A DNA stretch of 64,000 nucleotides from Labia minor. Its lineage: Eukaryota; Arthropoda; Insecta; Dermaptera; Spongiphoridae. Positions 48,850 through 62,305 of the stretch are shown one piece after another (within the stretch, counting starts at the first letter, position 1; each line of letters opens with the position of its first letter). The notes beneath the pieces are model-generated. The model made no database searches, was not told the DNA's origin, and saw nothing but the letters and a program-made list of their open reading frames with translations. A program made the translations under genes and the position numbers. The stretch is from the NCBI GenBank assembly GCA_963082975.1, contig OY720347.1, positions 11,266,225 to 11,330,224 of the forward strand, given 5' to 3'.

Positions 48850-49340
48850 TTAATAAATAAATAAAATGTGGGTGGATAAATCAAATGCCATGCTATTATT
48901 TGCATAAATTGCATGAATTGCACTTCAGGTCTGAATTGTGCCATTTTGTATTACTGAGAGTGTATTTGAGGTGGATTGGATGAACGGGAATTCGGGAAGG
49001 TAATTCAGCACAGTTCCGAAATGGGATTAGCCTGAACAGGAACAAATTGTTGGTTACCTTTTGAGCGCAGGGCTTTTTCGATTAGCATGGGCCTTCCATC
49101 CCTATTGATGGAGGAAATGCACTCCCTTACTAGGAGGGTTTTATTTCAGGATGCCCCGAATGTCGCGATTTCATTTCGAAATCCAAAAAATCAAAGGCAC
49201 TCTCAGCTGATTCAAAGAGGTTACAGACCAATCGCCTTATTTTTTTAATCTTTTTTTTTTAAGGCAAACTTTCTTTATTATTACTTTTTCTAAATTTCGG
49301 AAGGCGAGGCTTGGAAGGGCTAATTTATGGGGAAAGGAGG
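48850..49340. promoter_or_regulatory. Candidate non-coding regulatory block
   Basis: About 490 bp of balanced base composition without repeat similarity or long frames. It begins with a cluster TTATTTGCATAAATTGCATG containing a consensus octamer ATTTGCAT (48898-48905). It has the look of a conserved non-coding element upstream of GIPC. Confidence 0.3.
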
Positions 49341-50088
49341 AGGCCCTATTAAATATTCATTTGGTTTTTTTTTAATTTAATTAATAATAAAAAATAATTG
49401 AATATCGCGATTATTTTCTTTAACTTTTTATTTTCATTTTGAAATATACAATTTCATAATTTAAACTTTGATATATTTTAAATATTTTACTATATAGGTA
49501 GAAGTAATTATTATTATAATTTCTCAATTTAAAATTAAAATGCAAACATCACAAAAAAAAAAAAATCATATATATTGTAAAAATATAACTCTTTTTCATT
49601 ATTATTTCTTTTTAACTTACTAAATATGAAAATATTTTATTTTTTTTTTATTATGAAAATTATTTCATATGAATATAAATATATTGTAATCGAATATATT
49701 TATACGCAATAATAATTTAATATGAATAAATTATCAAATTTTTTTCTTATCATTGTACTCATAAATCATATTTAGAAAGAAATAAAATATACCTAGTTAA
49801 GCTTACTTAAAAAATTAACTTAATGTATAATTTTGTTAATTATAAACATGTGGTACAACTTATTTTAAATAAATAAATAAAATTAGATCTCCTAAAATTT
49901 TTTTTAATTTTGCTAGATCAAATATTCTTATTCTTTAGCTGACTTACAAATCCCATACGATCATTTTGCTTATTCTTATGTGTATTCTGTCCCAGTGTCC
50001 CCGCAAAAATTCTCCGGGAGATAAAAATGTCTCAGTTTACATAAATAATAATATCATCCGTGAATAAACCCAATATTATTCAATTTTT

Positions 50089-50565
50089 ACCGACCGACGA
50101 TAGTAAGGGATGTATTGTTTTCACACCTAATTTCACATGTGGAGATTTTTACATATCTCCACGTATAAGATTTAAGCAGACCATATTTTATATTGTAAGG
50201 GAGAGGAAAGATAAAAATATATGATATGAAGGGAAGGGTTATTTTCACACCAAATTTCACATGTGGAGATTTTTACATATCTCCACGAATCATGCATTTT
50301 TGTATTAGTTTTATCCTCGGGAAAAATCATCTTCATTAGTTTTTTCTTAATTTTAAATTATATGACGTCACCCAGCCCTTCATGACGTCACAGCCAGCTA
50401 CTAATATATTATAAATAAAATAACATTAATAATATTTATGTTCTATCCATATCTGTTTTTTATTGCATTAATAGATACATTTAAATTATTTGAAATGGTC
50501 TCTGTAGCTGGAAATTAATTGATTTCACACCGTCGGTAGGTTCTGCGCCTGGCTACAGGTCAACT
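50089..50565 (+). mobile_element. Helentron-like repeat, family 1, copy 4
   Basis: Begins ACCGACCGACGATAG and ends with CGTCGGTAGGT, hairpin CCTG-GCTA-CAGG, then TCAACTT. It ends close to the G+C-rich GIPC upstream region. Confidence 0.65.
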
Positions 50566-50589
50566 TATTCTAGAACGTTTCGTTTGTTG

Positions 50590-50945
50590 TATTACTGGTA
50601 AATGGTATGTCGGGTTTGTACATACAGTTCAATGCAATGGGAGTTGAATGGAGAGGCGTGCAGTGGATGGATGACAGGGGGGCAGGTGACGGGGCGGCTC
50701 TGCTACGCATCGTCTCCTACGCTTGAAAGGGAGGAGAGGCAGTCAGTAGCGTACCTGACGTGGGGCCGTTTCCACCGAATACGTCAGTTGATCCTCGATC
50801 TCTACCATCGGAAATCACCTTATCATCAACAAGCGAGATAATATGATCAATTCCATTCATTGCCGGTAGATGGAAGACAATCAATTCGAATAAAACTTCC
50901 CAATCGTCAGTGATTAATTAGCAGACTGTGGAAAAGATTGCTAGC
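50590..50945 (+). promoter_or_regulatory. GIPC promoter and 5'UTR
   Basis: G+C-rich block directly upstream of the GIPC ATG. Initiator-like TCAGT occurs at 50743-50747 and 50784-50788. No TATA box seen. An upstream frame (50602-50841) lacks homology and is probably part of the untranslated region. Confidence 0.5.
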
Positions 50946-51242
50946 ATGCCGCTCTTTAATAAAAAAGAGAATACAAGTAAAGTGGCCGAGTCGAAAATCG
51001 ACTCGAAATATTTAAATAAGAAACATGACGAGAAAAATAACCATTATAATCATGGACAACAACAACAACAACCTCCTCAACAAGCACAACAACAGCAAAT
51101 GGAATCCTCGATGAGTAAACCCAAATTGGTATTCCATTGCCAGCAGGCACACGGAAGTCCCACCGGACTAATTTCGGGCTTTACTAATGTACGTGAACTC
51201 TATCAAAAGATCGCTGAATGCTACGCAATTCCAGTTACAGAT
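50946..51242 (+). CDS. GIPC: GIPC (kermit) first coding exon
   Basis: Start of a GIPC PDZ adaptor, which links receptors and other cargo to myosin VI during endocytic trafficking. The exon encodes 99 residues from MPLFNKKEN and ends in phase 0 at donor GAT|GTAAGT. After a lysine-rich start and a Gln/Pro tract (about residues 38-51) it has the GIPC GH1 signature: [38 protein letters not shown]. The PDZ and GH2 domains would be on later exons, which I do not find before the window end, so intron 1 should exceed 12.7 kb. The MPL start matches GIPC proteins. Confidence 0.9.
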
Positions 51243-51405
51243 GTAAGTTCAATCTCATTATTATTATTAAAAAATCTCCCCATATACCATATCAATTTAT
51301 TACCTCATTTACATAAAATACTTATTATTAAAAAATATATATATATATTTTACATCTATCATTCTTAATTCTGTTATGCTACTAGTATATCTATAATAAA
51401 TAAGC

Positions 51406-51973
51406 TGGAGTGTCTCCACTCAACTATCTCGCAAATTTGAATTGGATTAATTAACATATATCATATTTAAATTAAATTTAATTAATTATAAATTAATAAA
51501 TAATAAATAATATTTATTAAATCAGCGCATGTTTGGCTCTTTGTTGATGGCACCACGTCACGTGTTGGCGCGTGATTTGCAGTGTTAAAAAATTAATTCC
51601 GGTACTTTCAGAGATTCCATCAAGCTAAAATTCTATATATAGTAGTTTTATACAATTTTTTTATCATGTGAATATATCTTTATTTTTAAGGTCCCTTTAG
51701 AGAAAAAAAAATCAAAACGTTGTAGGTAATGACCCTCTTCCGGTTGAGCTACATTTCTCAAAAGTTGATAGAAAACTACGAATTTTGAATAATTCCCGTA
51801 TACCAAATTTCATTATTTTAGCTCAAACCGTTTTTCCGTAATCTTATCTACATACACACACATATATATACACACAAACAGACATTTTTCTCAACCTTAG
51901 TGAAAATGATTCAGGAACCTTCAAAACGTATAAAAACATCAAAAACTCGACATCGAAAAACTGGCGAGATAGT
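51406..51973 (-). mobile_element. Helentron-like repeat, family 2, GIPC intron copy 1
   Basis: Near full-length copy: TGGAGTGTCTCC hairpin and ACTATCTCGC at one end, an AC tract, and GCGAGATAGT at the other. About 160 bp after the GIPC donor, antisense to the gene. Confidence 0.65.
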
Positions 51974-52035
51974 AATAAGGAAAATATTAAATAAATAATC
52001 ACTATGAAAAAGAATATATATTAATTATATTGAAT

Positions 52036-52822
52036 GGTCATCCATTCATGGATTTGGATAAAAATTTACCAGTGGGTTCCTTTTCTAATTCCAATTAAAC
52101 GTTTTTTATGCAATTTTTGCGGGTCGCTTCTAATTTACGAGATAAAAAGGATTAAAGTTTGTCAGATTAGCATATTATGAACCTCGAAATATGATGTCAC
52201 TAAGTGACTAATAATAATTATTGACTAATTCACTAATTATTGACTTCTTCCTAATTTTCGTTTTTTTCGGTTCGGTTTGGATATTAAGAAAATTAATTAA
52301 TTGATTAATTAATGTTTTTATTTTTCTATATCTAATCCGAACTGAAACAAACATTTTTCTCTTTTTTAATTCCCAATAAACTTTTTTTATGCATTTTTTG
52401 CGGGTCTCTTCTACTTTACGAGATAAAATGGATTAAAGTTTGCCAGATTAACATATTATGAACCTCGCAATAGGATGTCACTAAGTGACTAATAATAATT
52501 ATTGACTTTTTCCTAATTTTCGTTTTTTTTTCGGTTCGGTTTGGATATAAGGAAATTAATTAATTGATTAATTAATGTTTTAATTTTTCTATATCCAATC
52601 CGAACTGAAAAAAAACAAAAAAAATTAGTGGAGCCCTCTGCTGATCATATTAATAAAACATGGTAGCTAAATAGAATATCAATGAAATGATATGCAAACT
52701 TTAATCCTTTTTATCTCGTAAACTAGAAGAGACCGAGAAATATTGCATAAGAAAAAATTATTTGGAATTAACAAAGGAACCCACTGGTAAAATTTTATCC
52801 AAATCCATGTGACTGGATGACC
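52036..52822. mobile_element. Long-TIR MITE, second copy
   Basis: Ends GGTCATCCATTCATGGATTTGG-like on both sides, with TIRs of about 110 bp matching those at 14649-15741. It contains a direct duplication of about 280 bp (about 52070-52345 and 52350-52620) including TCACTAAGTGACTAATAAT. No coding capacity. Confidence 0.55.
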
Positions 52823-53747
52823 AATCAATATAATTACCGTATATTCACTTCAATTCTAAGTTTAATGTTAATAAAGCAATTAGTGAGTGATTGGAAAGAA
52901 AAGTCCATTTCTAAGTTTTCACCGGAAATGTCCATTTTTAAAATCCTTGAATCAAGAATTGTAAAACACTTTTATGACATTGGCCTTTCTACATTTCGGG
53001 TTTCCGTATAAGAATAAATAAATGGATGAATGAATGAACAGTAAACATAATATTTTTACTTATCATTTATCTCAGGAGGATTGAACATTGAAATTTATAT
53101 CACATTTTTTTTTTAAATAAATACTAATCAATTTTTATTTCCAATGTTTATCTCTTTAGAGGACATCTTTAATATTATTATTATTTTAACTAATTACTTT
53201 AGATTAAACAAATTGAAAAGGATAATATTAAAATAATTAATTAATTAAAAAAAATGTAATATTTAATTATTTGATTAATCTTTTATCATTGTGATAGAAA
53301 GTATAAATTTTCTATAGGAATAAATGAATAATTGAATTTATATAAATTTCTTTTGAATCGATGCAAAAAGTTAAATAGAAATATTTTATTATTCACCCTA
53401 AAATAATAAAGATAATACTAATTTTAAATATAAATATATATAATTTTTAATATATATAAATAAATAATAGATTATTTCTTCTAGATAATTCATTAACTTT
53501 TTTATTTATTATATAATAATCATAATTCATTCGAAACTAATTTAAAAAATAATAAAGTTTGTAGTATTAACAATAATTAAAAAATTGAAAACATATTCTA
53601 ATATACAAAAAAAATAATAATAATAATAATAAAATATTTGACATAAATAATTAAAATTTTATATTCAGATATGATTGAATTTTTATTTTAGAACAAATAA
53701 TGATTTAATGAATTTTTAAATTACTTTATGGATTTTATAAAAAATTC

Positions 53748-54228
53748 TGGAGTGTCTCCATTCGGCTGTCAAATTTGAATTGGATTAATTAACAAATATT
53801 ATATTTAAATTAAATTTAATTAAAAAAAAATTATAAATTAAAATTAATAAATAATATTTATTAAACCACCGCGTGTTTGGCTCTTGGTTGATGGCACGAC
53901 GTCACGTGCTGGCGCGTAATTACCAGTCAATGTGTTAAAAAATTAATTCCGGTATTTTCAGCGATTCCATCAAGCTGACATTCTATATATAGCAGTTTTA
54001 TACAATTTTTAATCATGTGAAAAACTATCAAACATATATCTTTATTTTTACGGTCAGTTTAGATGAAACAAAATGAAAATGTGGTAGGTAATGACCCTCT
54101 TCCGGATGAGCCACATTTCTCAAAAGTTGAAAGAAAACTACGAATTTTGAAAAATGCCCGTGTACCAAATTTCATAATTCTAACTCAAACCGTTTTTGCG
54201 TAATTTTGTCTACATACATACAGATATT
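53748..54228 (-). mobile_element. Helentron-like repeat, family 2, truncated
   Basis: Has the hairpin end (TGGAGTGTCTCC) and body but stops near the microsatellite, where the next copy (54229-54720) begins. Confidence 0.55.
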
Positions 54229-54720
54229 TCTATTTTAAAATATAATCTATTTATCAAAATCAGTTTTTATTTTTTTAGAATTTGTTTTTTTTTTGTATAG
54301 AAAATCTCGCAATTTGAATTGGATTAAATAACATATATTATATTTAAATTAAATTTAATAAATTATAAGTTGAGATTAAAATTAATAAATATTATTTATT
54401 ATTAATTAAAATTAAAATTAAAATTAAAACAGCCCATGTGTTGGCGCTTGATTTGCAATATTAATTCACGTAGCAGAAATTCTATAAATAGCAATTTTAT
54501 ACAATTTTTACTCATGTGAAAAACTATCAAACACATCACACATTTACTGTCAGTTTAGAGGGAACAAAATGAAAACGTGGTAGGTAATGGTCCTCTTTCG
54601 AATGAGCTACACTTCTCAAAAGTTGATAGTTAACCACGAATTTTGAATAATGCCCGTGTACCAAATTTCATTATACTAGCTCAAACCGTTTTTACATAAT
54701 CTTGTTTATGACGAGATAGT
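54229..54720 (-). mobile_element. Helentron-like repeat, family 2, variant
   Basis: Lacks the hairpin end and instead has a leader of about 75 bp (ATCTATTTATCAAAATCA...) shared with the copy at 62306. Ends ACGAGATAGT. Internally shortened. Confidence 0.5.
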
Positions 54721-55545
54721 AAAAAGGAATAAACCTTTTTAAGAATTACTAATTATTATGTTAATACGATATCTTTTCGGTTATACTGTTATATTCTGTG
54801 TACTTATTTCTACATCACTAAAGTAAAAATGTTAAAATTATAAATTTCCTTCAAATACTTATAATCCTAAGAAGAAATATAGATATTCATGAAAATAATT
54901 CTAGTTTCGAGGATGCATTACCAAGCGATCAACGAACGGCCAGATGGATGACTTTCCGGTTCGTAAACAACAACTGGCCAACGAAAAAGGCTTTACTTTT
55001 TTTTAATCTATATATATGATAAAAATATTTATAAAAAAAATGTATTATTTATTTATCAATAAGTCATTTTTTATAATTATGAAAACCTAAAAATAATTCA
55101 TAATAAATTTAAGATTTTGAATTGATAAATTAAAATATTAAATTAAGTAAATATAATTTAATCAAATATTAATTATGAAAGTATGATTTTTTATTTAAAA
55201 AAAATAATATTTTTCTATTTTAAAATACACATATATATTTCTATTTAAGATATTAACTTTATGTTTGAAAATTTAACAAAATTAAGAATTGATATATTGG
55301 CATATTATTATTAGATATTCTTATTTTTTTTCAAACAATAATTAAAAATATTTAATTACTTACAATTAGTAGTAAATTATAAATATACTTACAAAGAAAA
55401 AAAATTAATAAAATATATTATCATAAAAAAATTACAAAAAATCTTTATAAAAGTATTCAGTATTTTTTTATCTTCAAATATGATACTTATTTAAAAAACA
55501 AAATAAATAAAAAAATAAAAATAAAAATTTTTTAGAACATTTTTT

Positions 55546-56119
55546 ACTAGATCGCCAGAGATAGTATTGCGATCACGAAAATTTTCGATGTCAAGATTTT
55601 GATGTTTTTATACGTTTTGAAGGTTCCTGAATCATTTCAGGTTGAGAACAATGTCTGTGTGTGTAGACAAGTTTACTCAAAAACGGTTTGAGCTAGAATA
55701 ATGAAATTTGGTATACGGGCATTATTCAAAATTCGTAGTTTTCTATCAACTTTTAAGAAATGTAGCTCAACCGGAAGAGGGTCATTACCTACCACGTTTT
55801 CATTTTTTTTCCTATAAAGTGACTGTAAAAATAAAGATATATGTTTGATAATTTTTCACATGATTAGAAATTGTATAAAACTGCTATATATAGAATTTCA
55901 GCTTGATTGAATTGCTGAAAGTACCAGAATTAATTTTTTAACACTGCAAATCACGCGCCAACACGTGACGTGGTGCCATCAACAAAGAGCCAAACATGCG
56001 CTGATTTAATAAGTATTATTTATTAATTTTGATTTATAATTAATTAAATTTAATTTAAATATAATATTTGTTAATTAATCCAATTCAAATTTGTGAGATA
56101 GTCGAGTGGAGACACTCCA
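55546..56119 (+). mobile_element. Helentron-like repeat, family 2, plus-strand copy
   Basis: Begins ACTAGATCGCCAGAG, has a GTGT tract near 55655, and ends GAGATAGTC followed by hairpin GAGTG-GAGA-CACTC and CA. The only plus-strand copy among seven. Confidence 0.65.
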
Positions 56120-56574
56120 GCTTATTTTAATATTTTTCCTCCTTACACAACATTCATTATTTGTAATGTTAAGTAGGTTTTATAAGATAATTAAGAATTG
56201 AAATTAATATTTTTTTTTATTTAATCTTTATTTTACATATTATACATACCTATATATGGGATGTAACAAAGCTCATTTTAATCAGTTTATTATTTTATGT
56301 ATTTGCTAATCTATCACATTTTATGAAATTCATATATTATTCATACAATATGTATAAACTTATGAGGTTTGAACTTGAATTATCTACAAGTTTAGCTAGT
56401 AGTTCAGCATTTCACTATCGGACTATGATCCTAATCAATCTTTTTCTTATTAAATCTAAAACTTTATTTTTATAGAAATTAATTATAAGTAAAAAATAAT
56501 AAACAAATAAATAAATTTAATTTATCTTTTAATTTGATGATTATTTATTTCGATAATATATTTCCCTGTTATAA

Positions 56575-56861
56575 GGCGCCATTGGGTGTGTGGGTAGCTA
56601 ACCTGCCTCACATTCACATGGTCCCGGGTACAAGTCCCGGGCCTGGCAAGGGAATTTCCCTAGCTGGGGTCTATGGGACGGAGTCAACCCAGCCCCCGGG
56701 AACAACATTGGGGAAAAGCTAAATGATAGCGCCTCCGATCAAGAAAATCAAGGTAAAGGTTGAGAGGACCCGTTCTACTGATCATAGGACACCTCATTGA
56801 TATAACCGACTTGTTAGGCGTTGTCCTTGCGTAGGACGTACAAAGTCAGAGGTTTTTTTTT
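56575..56861 (+). mobile_element. tRNA-derived SINE
   Basis: Contains pol III boxes: A-like TAGCTAACCTG (56595-56605) and B-like GGTACAAGTCC (56627-56637). A G+C-rich body follows with a small hairpin GTCCT-TGCGT-AGGAC, then a T-rich tail. The B box departs from GGTTCRANNCC at one position. Not a functional tRNA. Confidence 0.6.
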
Positions 56862-59800
56862 ATTTCCCGGTTTTTTTAATTATCAATAAAATAAATATAT
56901 ATAAATTTGATTATATGGATCATCATTGAAAAACTTAATTTAAACTTAAATTTATTTAAAAAAAAATTGACTACTACGATGACCACGAGTATTATTATAA
57001 TTAAAAATTTAATTTATTAATGTAAAAAAAAATATTCAAGGCTAGAATTTGGCATTTAAAAAATAGATTATATATAAGTTCCTATCTCCGATATATTTAT
57101 TAATATAGGTATCTCTAGACTTATTAATAATAAGATTATTAACACTAATAATCTTTATTCAATTTTAATAATTTTATTTTATTAACTAAGATAATTTTTA
57201 ATTAAAATGATTGATTTTGTTCTTACTGCCTGGTATCTCAAGTGTTTTTTTTTCTTACAATCCATTAATAATATTAATAAAAAAAATAGTCACCTTGATA
57301 ATAGCATAAGAACATATAACTAGAGATAACATAAATACATCATATATATATACTTATACTTGTATATTGCAAAACCTGATCTGATCATTATTATAGAAAT
57401 ATTTCTTCCTTATCATTTATTTTATGAGAAATTCTTATTTAATGACTACTATTTACAAAATTTATGAACAAACAAAAGGTGATTTATTTTATGGTTGTGA
57501 TATATGATAGTAAGAGAAACCATAGAAATAAACAAAAAGGAGTAGGTAGTACATTGAAACCAAAACCTGAAAACTAAAAATAATAAGTTTGAATATTGAA
57601 AATTTTTATCTCTATTATTTAAACAAATATTTTTTAAATGATTGATCGAGATGTTTAAGAATCTATTGCTTGTATAGATTCTTATTTATTAATTGCTCAC
57701 ATTTATTTTTATATATCACGTATAGGTAGGTAAGTACCTGGTTCATATGAATATTTAAGATTAAGATTATTATTTAAAATAAATAAACGAAAAAATATAT
57801 GAAACAATTTCAAATTAATTAAAAGAAAATAAATTTAAAAAAAAATAGTTATAAAACATTAAACGTACGTATTAATGCACCGAAAGACAGAAAAGTATGG
57901 CCTGTGGATATAACATAATATATATTTCGTAATTTGATTACAAAATATTAAAATAAATATTATTAATTTTATTTTATTTATAATATTTTGTATTTAAGGA
58001 AGCGTTTATTATTAAAATTATTATTTTAAATTAAGAAAAAACTAACAAAGATGATTTTTCCCGAGGCTGAAATCTATACAGATCGATTTTTCTTTATAAA
58101 TATTGTCTATAGTGTGAATTTCAAAAAAATCCTCAGAGCGGTTTAATATTTCATATATATAAATATATAATTTTTTCTAGTATAATAAGATAAGATACAT
58201 ATAAATATTTATTAACATTTTACATGAGATTGTATTGATTGCTAGTAAATTAACTGCATTAATTTCAATTTTTCTCTTCTATATTCATTGTATCAACTGA
58301 TAAATGATTTTTTACACATTGAAAATGTAGGCTCAATTCATTTTATAACTTTAAAATTTATTCTATTATTATTTTTTCAATCAAACTTCTTCCTCTGGCT
58401 GGTTGGTTGTTTTCCGCTATCTAAATAAGCCAGACGTTGATGCTGCTAACTCAGGAGGATGATGACCTTTTAGGAGGCCCCCATTCCTAGAAACATAGAT
58501 CTCGCTTCACGTTATTTGTCTTCTTACATGGAACTCGATTTCCAATACAATAATAAAAACAACAACATCTGGTAACCATTCTTAAGAAATGATATATTTC
58601 CATTTAATATTTTTTTTTTATTGTCTTAAAAATCGTCTACGTATTTTTTGAATATAAATAATTTTCTTCTTCTTCATCTTTTTCTTTTCTAAGACTTTTC
58701 TTCTTAAAAAATTAAATAAAATTTTTATTATTAAATTTCGTTTAAAATTGATTAAATGTTAATAAATAATTAATAATAACTCTCATGTTAACTAAAATAA
58801 TTCTGAATTTTCGACATAATTTTATTATATTATAACGTTTTTCTTAACTTCACTTGGCGTCTGTCTCTCTGTCTGTCTGTTCGGTCTTTTGACAATTTGA
58901 AATCGAATTGAACAATTTAAACTTTTTATTGAGATAGACTTTTGAAAATTTTTATAGATATTTCAATTGATCCCTAAAAGGTATAGAAGAAATATAATTG
59001 AATTATAATTAATTAATTATAATTAATTAGCGATTAATTACTTTTAGTAACTAACTCATTTTGTATTGCTCCGATTAATTTTTTTTCAACGGATTCTGAA
59101 GCATAAATATTGATTTCATTTTGAATGTAATTAAATATATTTTATAGCATTAAAATTAATGATGAATTCTTATTAATCAGCACTAGCTTCGATGAAGTAG
59201 TGGAAGTTTTCCCCTCAAAAGGCATAGAGAAAAGGTCCTTTGAATAAAATAAAACCTTTTTTTATGAAGACAATGACAACAATATCCTACTTATATACAA
59301 TTAATTATAATTTTTAATTTCATGGTTACTTCACCAAAAAAAAAAAATAATAATAATTTTATATATAATCAACTAAAATGATTAATAATTCTTAATGTTA
59401 AATTATCTCATAAGAAGCTTAATTTAGTAATATATAGTTATCTACAATGCATGATACATAGGTGCATACATTGATTAAATTTTTAGAGAATAGAGTGATT
59501 TTTAAAAGTCAAAAAAAATATTTAAAATTTTAAAAATTTTCTCTTATTTTCTAAAGGAGAAATAAATTATTGATATTATTATCCCAAAATATACAAAAAT
59601 TATTGTCTTTAAAATTATTTAACGTTCTCCTTATATATGTATGTACTTATATATTTAATTCGTGAATATATATAATATATATAAGCAATTCTAACAAATA
59701 AAAAAATAAAAAAAAAACAATTTATCACCAGATAGATGTATGACTGAAAGAAGAAATAAAGAGAATCTCATGTCATGCGAATTAACCATGAAGGATGAAT

Positions 59801-60229
59801 GAATTGGTTATAAAAGTTGCGTGTTTTAACTAAAAGGGTTTTTATTTATCTTTTTTTTATCTAAAGAAATCGAAAAAGGAAATGTCTGTTTTAATTATTC
59901 ACCATCGAAATCATACAATTTATTGAAGGGAGTCTGACCTAATTGTATATACAATATATAATATATAATACCTCTCATACATCTTCAAAATCATTCCTTA
60001 ATTTTCACTTATTATATAATTATACATAATCTTATTGTTTGATATTCGAAGAATAATATCAGGTTATGCTTTCTAAACTGGAAATATTCATTTTATGTAA
60101 ATTAACACACCGATCATTAAGAAATTTAAAACCAGCTAATGATTTTAGGTAGGTATATTAAGTCTCTATCAAATTATATATGCATATTTATTCCATTTTC
60201 AATGGAGTTTTTTTAATCGGTTCTGTCAA
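56862..60229. other. AT-rich sequence, probable GIPC intron
   Basis: No gene or recognised repeat. A small G+C-richer patch (about 58380-58560) has no frame or splice support. Confidence 0.4.
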
Positions 60230-60420
60230 TTTTGAGTCAAAATTTCCCTGCAGAAAGACTTAATTCTGGCGGTTATTGAATATATATCTATAAAAATAGA
60301 GGTATGTAAGAATATTGTGATGAAATTTCATCGAAATCGTTTAGGACAATTTTGAGTCTTATAATGTCAAAATTTCCGGAAAGACAGACATAAAGTCACT
60401 CTTGGATTCTAGAAGTCATG
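60230..60420. mobile_element. Helitron-related fragment
   Basis: Shares GCGGTTATTGA and AGAGGTATGTAAGAATATTG-like blocks with the 5' portion of Helitron D (about 45395-45460). Termini not seen. Confidence 0.45.
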
Positions 60421-60898
60421 AAACGCGAAGATATGCAAAAAAATTTAAATTCACAAGAATGTGCTGACAATTTTTTTTTATATATATACATATAAATAAA
60501 TCAAATTTACAAAAATATATATATTTTATATCAACAGGCCTACTTTTCTGATCTAAGAAAGCATAGCTGAAATGTCAGTTTAATCTCTAAATAAATAATA
60601 TTTTAAGGCCATTCTTTTCTTTCATCCAGTGCATTAATACGTATGTTTAAGGCTGTATGTTTTATAACTATTTTTTTTTAATTTATGTTCTTTTAAATTA
60701 CTTGAATGGCGATTTGGTGAATCAGGTATTAATATTACCAGCCAAACCCAATAATAAGGAATTATTTTTTTTAATTACCGAGCTTAGACTCGATGTCCCG
60801 GTATCTTATCTTATTATGCTAGCTAAAATTGTATATATATATATATATTATATATATATATTTGTATTTTTTAATTTTTAAACCGCTTTAATATAGAA

Positions 60899-61195
60899 CA
60901 GCCGTCGCCAAACTTTTTGACCTCACGGACCAGTTAATTCATAATTTAAATCCCGCGGACCACTAATAGGATTTTTTAAGTGTTAAATATATTTATTATA
61001 TAAATAAAAATTGTGATCAAAGAACACATAAAATGTACCTAGTTAATAAAATGAAACTATTATCACGTATTGTTATGAATTGAATAATGTTTTAATGCAT
61101 CTTAAAACATAACTTAACATGATGAGTAAGTATATTCCACATTTTTCTGCGGACCAGCGAACTTTTCTCGCGGACCACCACTTTGGCAACCGCTG
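60899..61195. mobile_element. hAT MITE
   Basis: 297 bp, with ends CAGCCGTCGCCAAACTTT and, reversed, CAGCGGTTGCCAAAGTGG, and inner GCGGACCA blocks. Flanked by ATATAGAA/ATATAAAA (7 of 8). Confidence 0.78.
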
Positions 61196-62305
61196 ATATA
61201 AAATATAGAATATATATGTATATCTATTTAATATATATATTGATAATAGATATATCAATAGACTATCAATTAAAATAGAATAATATAAATTTGATACAAA
61301 ACTAATTGAATGAATTGAAATTGAACTAATTTAATTTAAAACTAATTAATTAACCAAATTTAATTCTAAATTAATCCATTTTGGTTTATTAAAATGTAAA
61401 TCCTATAACTACATTAACATAGATTTTGGAATTACACAAGTGATAATCCCTACCATGAATGTTTAATTGAATATTTTTTCTTTCAATAATTTGTAAAAGG
61501 ATTCAATTGTAAAATATTAAAAAGGACAAAAATTTTCCAATCTATTCTATTTTATAAAATATTTTTGTATAATTATATTACTAGTATGTTAGTAACTAAT
61601 CTTTCGCCAAATAATTAAAAATAATTTAATATTTTTTCCATGGTAAAATGAAATATCGTACTCTAAACAATATTCATAATTTAATAATTTTTTTAGTGGT
61701 GACAATATTGTGATTTGTTAATTTATATGTAATCTATAAATTACTCTTTATTGTAATTTGAATCATAATTTTATAATAATAATAATAATAGTAAAAATTT
61801 CGTAGTAAATTTATATTTGTCAATAGTAATATCAAAGATAAAACAATTTCATAAATAGGTTAAGGAATTTTTATTACCTGAAATTAAAATTATCTTTCTT
61901 TTATTGTTTGTTCGTGATAAAATTACCGAAAGAATTAATTATATTTTTCATTAAGAACTCATGCATCATATTTTTACCTTGAATTTCTAATTTTTTCAAA
62001 ATATTTAAATTAAAAAGGAAAATTAATTAATTATATATATAAATCATCAATAATACTTCAATACTAAAATTATTCATTCAACTTTCACTATAAATTAATA
62101 ATGTATTAAATAAGAAATAGAGAATATACCTTGAGCCAAACTGCTAGAGATAAGGGTTACTCGGTCAGTTTATCTTGTCCCTCTTCATCATTTATCTGTC
62201 TTATTAAAACATTAGAAACTTTCCTCAATACAACTTGATTTTAAAATAATTAGCATTTTTTTTATTTTTTTTTTTCTTAATCGTTATTCAGATTTGTTAA
62301 TTAAT

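Noticed and set aside
56590-56660. Possible tRNA gene
   Set aside because: A and B boxes are present but cloverleaf stems and a proper anticodon arm are not; a SINE head explains it better.
60657-60881. 74-codon plus-strand frame
   Set aside because: AT-rich chance frame ending in an AT dinucleotide run; no splice signals or domain.
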